A stretch of DNA of 11,187 nt, from the NCBI GenBank assembly GCA_009781125.1, contig WQYS01000053.1:1-11187 (forward strand). Direction: 5' to 3'. The position numbers and the translations under genes are program-made. Shown in pieces: positions 6,226-11,187 of this stretch. Positions within the stretch are counted from its first letter, which is position 1; every line of letters starts with the position of its first letter. The DNA is from Acidobacteriaceae bacterium (GTDB lineage Bacteria; Acidobacteriota; Terriglobia; Terriglobales; Acidobacteriaceae). A model generated the notes under the pieces. The model worked only from the letters and a program-made list of their open reading frames with translations, made no database searches and was not told where the DNA came from.

Positions 6226-8391
6226 ATGGCGGGACTTTGCACGGTAGAGCAACAAAGCATAATGGGGTCAACGGATCGACGGAAATTTTTCGACGATATT
6301 TTTACGAATGGTCATCTCTCCTCCCAACATCTTCCAAAGTGGAAAGCGTCTCTGCGGAGATTGGCGATTATTCCACTGTTAGTGACGCTGGCAGGTGCGT
6401 TGAGCGGAACGTCCTCGGCGCAGACGGTGCAGTTCAGCTATGGTTATGGTGAATCGATCTTAGGGAGTTTCGACCATCCAACCAGCGTTGCTGCAGACTC
6501 GGTGGGCAATATATATGTTGCCAGTTACTCCACCGACTACTCCGGATCTACCCATGGCGGAGTGTATCGATTTTCCTCCAATTGCGCCGGAACATCCCAG
6601 TCCGGATGTTGGATCACGATAGGGAACTTCGACCATCCGACCAGCGTTGCTGCAGACTCGGTGGGCAACATATATGTTGCCAGTTACTCCACTGACTACT
6701 CCGGATCTACCCATGGCGGAGTGTATCAATTTTCTTCCAATTGTGCTGGAACATCCCAGTCCGGATGTTGGATCACGATAGGGAACTTCGACCATCCGAC
6801 CAGCGTTGCTGCAGACTCGGTGGGCAATATATATGTTGCCAGTTACTCCACCGACTACTCCGGATCTACCCATGGCGGAGTGTATCGATTTTCTTCCAAT
6901 TGCGCCGGAACATCCCAGTCCGAATGTTGGATCACGATAGGGAACTTCGACCATCCGACCGGCGTTGCTGTAGACCAGTCGGGCAATATATATGTTGCCA
7001 GTTACTCCACTGACTATTCCGGATCTACCCATGGCGGTGTGTATCAATTTTCCTCCAATTGTGCCGGAACATCCCAGTCCGGATGTTGGATCACGATGGG
7101 GAATTTCGACCATCCGACCGGCGTTGCTGTAGACCAGTCGGGCAACATATATGTTGCCAGTTACTCCACCGACTACTCGGGATCTACCCATGGCGGCGTG
7201 TATCAATTTACACACTATTCTGGCTCGATAGACTTCGGTTCTGTTCCAGAGGGGGAGGAATCGGGGATTGTTTGGTTGACATTTACGTTCACCGTGAGTG
7301 TAACGCTGGGACCAATGCCGCTAGGGGATGGTCAAGACTTCGCAGTAGCCGACGACCTCGGCGACTGTACGGAAGGCAATTCATTCAACCAAGGCGATAC
7401 ATGCACGATGGCCGTGATGTTTACGCCGACGTCAGTTGGCCAGTGCCATGACCAGGCTATGCTGGCTGATACCAACGGCAACGTCCTTGTGGCCGTGGAT
7501 TTGTACGGCGTCGGAACCTATAGCAGCACACCGGTAAAGATAGTTCCGACGATTACCTGGGCAACGCCAACTCCGGTTGAAGCAGGTACGGTGCTGGGTG
7601 CAGAGCAACTCAACGCCACCGCCGATGTCCCCGGCACGTTTACATACTATCCTGAAGCCGGCACTGTGCTGAAGACAACAGGGCCGAACACGCTGATCGC
7701 GGTGTTTACGCCGACGGATACAGCAAACTACAAAGTTGTGTCGGTCACGCGGACCCTGATGGTTACTCCTTCTACTGTTCCCGCCGACTTCATGCTGCGC
7801 GCATTGAAGACCTCCGATACCTCTATTGCCGGGTCCGGTGGGGTTTACGGCATCTCGGTAACTTCAAAGGACACAAGCTCTCCGTTCAACGATCCGGTGA
7901 CGATGAGCGTGACGGGGTGTCCGTCGGGGTGGACGTGCAGTTTCACACAGCCTTCGGTGGTTCCGGGCTCCTATGGAGACGCCACGGTGCTCATGGTGAT
8001 GCCTCCACAGCAGAGCGCTTCAGCCAGAAATCTGCTATCGAAAGCCGCTCCGTTGGCGATGGCGGCTCTGCTCCTGCCGGTATTGTCCTTCCTGAGGAAG
8101 AAGCACTGGGCAAGGTTGCTGGTGCTCCTTGTATGCCTTGCGGGCGTGATGGGAGCCATCAATGGCTGCGCGGGAATGGGTGGACATAATGGTAACGGCG
8201 GCGGTGGCACTGGTGGAGGCGGCGGCAACGGTGGCGGTGGTAACGGCGGCGGTGGTAACGGCGGCGGCGGCACCGGTGGTGGCGGAAACGGTGGTGGCGG
8301 GGGGAGTACTTCGAAGTCCTACACGATTACCGTGATTGGCACCAGCGGCAGCATTAGCCACAACATCAATGTTTACCTGACTGTGCAGTAA
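6226..8391 (+). CDS. Secreted NHL-like repeat protein with ASH and Ig-like domains and a hydrophobic/Gly-rich insert
   Basis: A 721-residue exported protein. The signal peptide is unusually long: about 43 polar residues, then RRLAIIPLLVTLAGALSGTSSA, with a likely cut after A65. Residues 82-328 are five 53-residue repeats, each starting FDHPT, with GNIYVASYSTDYSGSTHGG in the middle and mostly GCWITIGN (one ECWITIGN) at the end. The pattern (position-specific 'V-A-x-D-x-x-G-N-I-Y-V-A') is that of NHL-type propeller blades. Residues 334-431 (SIDFGSVPEG to YGVGT) look like an ASH/choice-of-anchor-D beta-sandwich. Residues 441-516 (PTITWATPTPVEAG) match a very common acidobacterial Ig-like repeat. 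Residues 521-595 start another Ig-like domain, interrupted by two hydrophobic segments (608-623, 631-645), NGC at 646-648, a Gly-rich run (656-693) and a final strand-like tail. It probably acts at the cell surface or outside the cell; ligand unknown. Confidence 0.9.
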   Translation: MAGLCTVEQQSIMGSTDRRKFFDDIFTNGHLSSQHLPKWKASLRRLAIIPLLVTLAGALSGTSSAQTVQFSYGYGESILGSFDHPTSVAADSVGNIYVASYSTDYSGSTHGGVYRFSSNCAGTSQSGCWITIGNFDHPTSVAADSVGNIYVASYSTDYSGSTHGGVYQFSSNCAGTSQSGCWITIGNFDHPTSVAADSVGNIYVASYSTDYSGSTHGGVYRFSSNCAGTSQSECWITIGNFDHPTGVAVDQSGNIYVASYSTDYSGSTHGGVYQFSSNCAGTSQSGCWITMGNFDHPTGVAVDQSGNIYVASYSTDYSGSTHGGVYQFTHYSGSIDFGSVPEGEESGIVWLTFTFTVSVTLGPMPLGDGQDFAVADDLGDCTEGNSFNQGDTCTMAVMFTPTSVGQCHDQAMLADTNGNVLVAVDLYGVGTYSSTPVKIVPTITWATPTPVEAGTVLGAEQLNATADVPGTFTYYPEAGTVLKTTGPNTLIAVFTPTDTANYKVVSVTRTLMVTPSTVPADFMLRALKTSDTSIAGSGGVYGISVTSKDTSSPFNDPVTMSVTGCPSGWTCSFTQPSVVPGSYGDATVLMVMPPQQSASARNLLSKAAPLAMAALLLPVLSFLRKKHWARLLVLLVCLAGVMGAINGCAGMGGHNGNGGGGTGGGGGNGGGGNGGGGNGGGGTGGGGNGGGGGSTSKSYTITVIGTSGSISHNINVYLTVQ
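6469..7209 (+). repeat. Five tandem 159-bp repeats encoding NHL-like blades
   Basis: Repeat starts, taken at the TTC of FDHPT, are 6469, 6628, 6787, 6946 and 7105, exactly 159 bp (53 codons) apart. The fifth copy is cut short after GGVYQF. Copies are nearly identical in DNA, with mostly silent changes. Copies 1-3 encode SVAADSVGNIY and copies 4-5 encode GVAVDQSGNIY. Copies 1 and 3 share GTGTATCGA, CACCGAC and TGCGCC, while copies 2 and 4 share GTGTATCAA, CACTGAC and TGTGC, so copies alternate. This points to recent duplication or gene conversion. Confidence 0.97.
8191..8304 (+). repeat. Glycine-rich low-complexity repeat inside the NHL gene
   Basis: An in-frame stretch of about 38 codons built from G-G-G-G-(N/T) units (residues 656-693), made of GGC/GGT codons separated by AAC or ACC/ACT. 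It probably forms a flexible linker between the hydrophobic segments and the last beta-strand-like tail. Because it is a near-perfect 15-bp repeat, unit number may vary between strains. Confidence 0.9.
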
Positions 8392-8412
8392 TAACAATCG
8401 GTTTGAAGTGAT

Positions 8413-8446
8413 ATGGCCTGTGGCTTCCTGGTAAGCCACAGGCCAT
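8413..8446. terminator. Bidirectional hairpin terminator between convergent genes
   Basis: ATGGCCTGTGGCTT (8413-8426) is perfectly complementary to AAGCCACAGGCCAT (8433-8446) around the 6-nt loop CCTGGT. It is followed by CTTT on the plus strand. It lies 21 nt after the plus-strand NHL gene and 16 nt beyond the stop of the minus-strand gene, so it can serve both. Confidence 0.8.
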
Positions 8447-8462
8447 CTTTGCAACAGAGGAA

Positions 8463-8825
8463 TTACTTTACCGCAGCCTCATTCGAGGCTTCGCTCAGGA
8501 CTATGAGCTTGTGCTCTTTGCCCTTCTCCGTTTCTATGTAGGCTGTGTTCTTCGCTATGCGGAAACGAACGCTGTCATCAATCGCCAGCCCCTTCTTCCC
8601 GCAGGAGACGCATTGGAACACATAGGTCCGGGTTGGCGTCAGCACCGTGTAGGTGGTGCTGAGAACGGTCTTGGTCTTGCCTTTCTTTCCCTTTACGTCC
8701 TTGGTGGTGCCGCGAGCTACGACCTTTCCTTCCAGCGAATAAACTTTGCTGGCCGCATACGCGACGGTCGAGAACGCCAGACAGAAAAGCAGTGCAAGGT
8801 ACAGTCGTTTGTTCGGCTTGCTCAT
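8463..8825 (-). CDS. Small exported protein of unknown function with a CxxC motif
   Basis: A 120-residue protein that I do not recognise. MSKPNKRLYLALLFCLAFST is a classic signal peptide start, with a likely cut after VAYA (residue 24). The mature part is lysine-rich and predicted mainly beta: SKVYSLEGKVVARGT, a basic loop KGKKGKTK (45-52), then TYTVLTPTRTYVFQ. C72 and C75 (QCVSCGKKG) could form a disulfide or bind metal. The VYSLEGKVVARGT and DDSVRFRIAKNTAYIE segments resemble the alternating strands of a small barrel, but this is only by eye. AGAGG lies 11 nt before the ATG. It is probably periplasmic. It converges with the NHL gene and is divergent from the DUF4126 gene. Confidence 0.78.
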   Translation of the reverse strand: MSKPNKRLYLALLFCLAFSTVAYAASKVYSLEGKVVARGTTKDVKGKKGKTKTVLSTTYTVLTPTRTYVFQCVSCGKKGLAIDDSVRFRIAKNTAYIETEKGKEHKLIVLSEASNEAAVK

Positions 8826-8945
8826 CTATGGATGATCCTCTCTCGGGTGAACTGTCTTATTGTCGGACAAACTCATGGTGTGGGCAAGAAACCGTCTGCG
8901 GCAAAATGAGCGCGGCAAACGTCTTTGCATTCGGAGGCGGCGGAG
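8826..8945. promoter_or_regulatory. Divergent intergenic region with promoters of the small exported and DUF4126 genes
   Basis: These 120 bp separate two divergent starts and must contain both promoters unless they lie inside coding sequence. No consensus promoter is clear. GGAGG at 8933-8937, 8 nt before ATG 8946, sets the DUF4126 start in preference to the in-frame TTG at 8925. Confidence 0.35.
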
Positions 8946-9434
8946 ATGCTGCTCGGAGTGCTGACGTGGGTGGTTGCGATTCCGCTGCTGGGATTCGTGA
9001 CCGGAATGCGCTCGATGACACCGATGGCGGTGCTCTGCTGGTTTGCCTGCGCCGGACGGCTCTCGCTGGGAGGCACATGGGCCTGGTGGGCGGCGACGCT
9101 TCCGGCGGCCACGCTGTTCACGCTGGCTGCCGTGGCCGAGTACGCCGCCGACAAGTTGCCGCGAATGCCCCGCCGCACGGCCCCGGCGCCGCTGGCCGTG
9201 CGTCTGGTTCTGGGCGGATTCATGGGAGCCATCGTCGCCATCGGCCTGGGCGGCTCCAGCCTGGAGGCCGGACTGCTTGGCGTGCTGGGAGCGCTGGCCG
9301 GAGCTTATCTGCCTTTCTATCTTCGCAAAGACCTCGTCGAACTGGCGCACTACGCGGACTGGAAGGTCGCCGTCGCCGAAGACGCCGCCGCGATTCTCTT
9401 TGCCGTCCTCGCCATGGGGATTGTAACGGAATAA
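8946..9434 (+). CDS. DUF4126-family integral membrane protein
   Basis: A 162-residue, very hydrophobic protein with four to five predicted membrane segments: about 1-19, 22-38, 47-66, 85-104 or 106-125, and 143-160. The opening LLGFVTGMRSMTPMAVL and the central DKLPRMPRRTAPAPLAVRL, followed by a glycine-rich helix LGGFMGAIVAIGLGG, are the hallmarks I associate with DUF4126. The function of that family is not established. The C-terminal ADWKVAVAEDAAAILFAV ends in a last membrane helix. The start is chosen at ATG 8946 because GGAGG lies 8 nt upstream; a TTG start 21 bp earlier would leave that motif inside the gene. It is transcribed alone, divergent from the small exported protein, and no terminator is obvious after it. 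Confidence 0.83.
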   Translation: MLLGVLTWVVAIPLLGFVTGMRSMTPMAVLCWFACAGRLSLGGTWAWWAATLPAATLFTLAAVAEYAADKLPRMPRRTAPAPLAVRLVLGGFMGAIVAIGLGGSSLEAGLLGVLGALAGAYLPFYLRKDLVELAHYADWKVAVAEDAAAILFAVLAMGIVTE

Positions 9435-9746
9435 AACAACGGAGCATGTTACGTGGATGCAAGTAGTTTCACCATTTTACTTGTGACGGCAACGCTGTCC
9501 AGTTACTATCTGTAAGGGGACTAAACGGTGTTTGGTAGTTAGAACTTGTCTAAGAGTTATAGTCGTCATTCTGAACGAAGTAGATTTGGTAAGGTGGTTT
9601 TGCTTCTGGGTAGGCCAAGCCTAAAGGCTTGGCCTACCCAGAAGCAAATGCTGGTACTTCGCTTCGCTCTGGAGGACGGGGATAATAAAATAGGAAATAA
9701 TTTCAGATATTTAACCAATAAAACTAGAAATTCATAGGTAATAGTC
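9435..9746. other. Intergenic region with a palindromic repeat
   Basis: These 312 bp have no gene I can support. 9435-9560 is featureless apart from a weak 6-bp dyad (CAAGTA at 9460-9465 with TACTTG at 9478-9483). 9564-9670 carries the composite palindrome annotated separately. 9675-9746 is strongly AT-rich and probably contains the acyltransferase promoter, though no clear -35/-10 pair stands out. Confidence 0.5.
9564..9670. repeat. Composite palindrome with a perfect 23-bp hairpin core
   Basis: The core arms 9599-9621 and 9626-9648 (TTTGCTTCTGGGTAGGCCAA onward) are perfectly complementary over 23 bp around TAAA. Outside them, CGAAGTA (9576-9582) pairs with TACTTCG (9655-9661), making a nested structure. 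The left side reads GTCATTCTGAACGAAG and the right CTTCGCTTCGCTCT, which resembles the GTCATTCTGAGCGAAGCG dispersed repeat I know from acidobacterial and some other genomes. It may be a REP/MITE-like element. Recognition of the family is from memory and needs a genome-wide search. Confidence 0.7.
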
Positions 9747-10955
9747 ATGCCAACAATTAGTAAATTACAAGCGGAGGCTATGTCACTTAGTCTGCGCACC
9801 CGTGCTTTGTTTCGAGGATCGCTTCACGAGTTATGGGTTCCGCCACGGCATCAGATTCCGTTTCTCGACGGCTTGCGCGCCATTGCTGTTCTGCTTGTCA
9901 TCAACGAGCACTTCAACGCATCGTTCACCGCTCTCTATGGACAGAACCTCTACTCCAGAATCCCCTTCGTCGCCGATGGATGGATGGGCGTCGATCTATT
10001 CTTTGTCCTGAGCGGGTTCTTTATCGGCAGCCAGCTCTGGAAGGAGCTGCGAAGAGAAAACAGCGTCTCGATAGGCCGCTTCATCCTGCGCCGGGGCCTG
10101 CGCATCTGGCCGCTTTACTTCTTTATGTTCTTCGCCATTCTGCTGATTTACTGGCGCGGCGCGGCTGCTAATCACTATGGATGGGCCGATCTCTTCTTTG
10201 TGTCTAACTACTTCGGACACCGCATATTGGTGGGAGCATGGTCCTTATCCACGGAAGAGCAGTTTTATATTGTTACTCCCGTGCTTTTATATTTCTTTGC
10301 ATCTGGCCGCAAGCAGCGAACGATTCGCGCGGTTCTATGGACATTACTTCTACTGATTGCAGCGATGAGAGCCGCGATCTGGATTCATCGCACAGGACAT
10401 TTCTTCAGTCACAGCACGGCGCTCTTTCAGGATTTATATTCTCCCTTCCACACCCACTGCGACGGCCTGATTATGGGCCTGATTCTTTCCAATCTATGGG
10501 TGAGCCGCCACGAACGGGCGGTAGCTGGCCGATGGAAGTCTTACGCTCTGGCCGCGGGCGGACTCGTTGTGTTCATTGCGCTTCGCCAGTTGCAGTACGA
10601 GGTGCTGATCTTTGCCGGGCTGGCGTTATTCTTCGGATCGCTGGTCTGGTTCGGACTGAACTCCGGCGTGCGATGGTTTCAGTCGCGGCTGTTCTATTGG
10701 CTTTCGCGGCTCTCCTTCGGCATGTACCTGAACCACGCTTACATGCGCAAGGGAGTGCTTGCGATGATGCGGCACGCTCCGTTTCTCAAGCCGGCTTCGA
10801 TTGTCAGTCAGCTTTCAGGCACCGTCTTGCTTACGGCAGTGTCTGCGGCGGTTGCTCTGGTTACGTTCTGCCTGGTCGAGCACCCGTTCCTGAACCTGAG
10901 AGCCAAGGTGTTGGGAACTTCCCGCGAGGCGAAAGCTGCTCCATTAGCGCGTTAG
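9747..10955 (+). CDS. OafA/YrhL-type membrane acyltransferase (acyltransferase family 3)
   Basis: A 402-residue polytopic membrane protein of the acyltransferase-3 family, which moves acetyl or other acyl groups onto sugars of lipopolysaccharide, exopolysaccharide, peptidoglycan or small glycosides. Landmarks in order: LDGLRAIAVLLVINEH (40-55), with the essential H55; GVDLFFVLSGFFIG (81-94); RRGLRIWPLYF (115-125), the R-x-x-R-I-x-P-x-Y box; WSLSTEEQFY (165-174); HTHCDGLIMG (235-244); and LSFGMYLNH (322-330), then VEHPF (377-381). About ten membrane helices are expected, and length is normal for a protein without the extra SGNH domain. The acceptor sugar cannot be told from sequence. The ATG at 9747 has a weak AGGT 8 nt upstream; the in-frame ATG at 9780 has GGAGG but only 2 nt away, so the true start is uncertain. 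No sugar-biosynthesis genes are adjacent. Confidence 0.92.
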   Translation: MPTISKLQAEAMSLSLRTRALFRGSLHELWVPPRHQIPFLDGLRAIAVLLVINEHFNASFTALYGQNLYSRIPFVADGWMGVDLFFVLSGFFIGSQLWKELRRENSVSIGRFILRRGLRIWPLYFFMFFAILLIYWRGAAANHYGWADLFFVSNYFGHRILVGAWSLSTEEQFYIVTPVLLYFFASGRKQRTIRAVLWTLLLLIAAMRAAIWIHRTGHFFSHSTALFQDLYSPFHTHCDGLIMGLILSNLWVSRHERAVAGRWKSYALAAGGLVVFIALRQLQYEVLIFAGLALFFGSLVWFGLNSGVRWFQSRLFYWLSRLSFGMYLNHAYMRKGVLAMMRHAPFLKPASIVSQLSGTVLLTAVSAAVALVTFCLVEHPFLNLRAKVLGTSREAKAAPLAR

Positions 10956-10965
10956 AGCAGTTTGA

Positions 10966-10985
10966 CGATTGCTCCAGAGCAATCG
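10966..10985 (+). terminator. Short hairpin after the acyltransferase gene
   Basis: CGATTGCTC (10966-10974) and GAGCAATCG (10977-10985) are perfectly complementary, with CA between them; realistically an 8-bp stem with a 4-nt loop. It starts 11 nt after the stop codon and is followed by CTTTCATCTC, a poor U-tract. Likely the terminator of the acyltransferase gene, though weak. Confidence 0.5.
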
Positions 10986-11187
10986 CTTTCATCTCAAAGC
11001 GCCGTCGTTATATTCGATTGTCAAAGATCCGAGAACGCTTCCTATGTTTACCTATTCGACCCTGCGAAGATGTTCCGATTGTGTCTGAGACGCGAGTACG
11101 CTTTTTAGGCGTACCCCTATGTGCCATGGCTTCCCGCAGGTAGCTGGTGCGCAAGATTGACTCTCCCATAACTTCCTTACGTGGCCC
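10986..11187. other. Right-hand end without a supported gene
   Basis: No recognisable gene. A small inverted repeat, GTACGC (11096-11101) with GCGTAC (11109-11114), surrounds a T-run. On the minus strand a 53-codon frame runs from ATG 11169 to TAA ending at 11008; its product would be extremely arginine/lysine-rich and matches no family I know. Confidence 0.3.

Noticed and set aside
6460..7215. Minus-strand frame of 251 codons with repeated peptide units
   Set aside because: Its apparent repeats are the reverse complement of the NHL array, and it has no start signal or known domain.
8161..8178. Lipobox-like INGC in the NHL protein
   Set aside because: It is near residue 648, far from the N-terminus, and the protein already has a type I signal peptide. 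Lipoprotein signal peptidase would not be expected to act here as a normal lipobox.
11008..11169. 53-codon minus-strand frame, very rich in Arg and Lys
   Set aside because: AAGGA precedes the ATG at short spacing, but there is no recognisable family and no coding support. It may be a chance frame or the remnant of another gene.

Overview
The window looks like chromosomal DNA of a moderately GC-rich Acidobacteriota, probably Terriglobia/Acidobacteriaceae. This is inferred from family content and style: secreted kelch and NHL propeller proteins with typical acidobacterial Ig-like tails, a DUF4914 protein, a DUF4126 membrane protein, and an intergenic palindrome flanked by a CATTCTGAACGAAG-type repeat. 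No rRNA or other taxonomic marker is present, so genus cannot be assigned. I saw no tRNA or rRNA gene, insertion sequence or CRISPR array.

Layout. 1-1790 (minus) is the 5' part of a large secreted protein: signal peptide, six kelch repeats, then the start of an Ig-like region that runs off the left edge. A 336-bp divergent intergenic region (1791-2126) holds the leader of that gene, with a strong stem-loop, and the upstream region of hemB. hemB (2127-3116, plus) encodes a zinc-type porphobilinogen synthase. Just downstream, and possibly co-transcribed, is a two-gene type II toxin-antitoxin module (3212-3933). It is followed by a 657-residue DUF4914 protein (4090-6063), which I read as a divergent relative of ATP-dependent PEP carboxykinase, and by a perfect 17-bp hairpin terminator.

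6226-8391 (plus) encodes a secreted protein with five almost identical 53-residue NHL-like repeats, an ASH-like domain, Ig-like domains and a hydrophobic/glycine-rich insert. It converges across a shared 14-bp hairpin on a small exported protein (8463-8825, minus). That small gene is divergent from a DUF4126 membrane protein (8946-9434, plus). A 312-bp gap carries a perfect 23-bp hairpin repeat, then comes an OafA/YrhL-type membrane acyltransferase (9747-10955, plus). The last 232 bp hold a hairpin and no convincing gene.

The genes do not form one obvious pathway. hemB is housekeeping tetrapyrrole synthesis, the toxin-antitoxin pair is accessory, and the two propeller proteins and the acyltransferase are envelope or surface functions. 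The most informative points are the PEP-carboxykinase signature in the DUF4914 protein, the recently duplicated NHL array with a two-repeat higher-order unit, and the hydrophobic insert inside the C-terminal Ig-like domain of the same protein.
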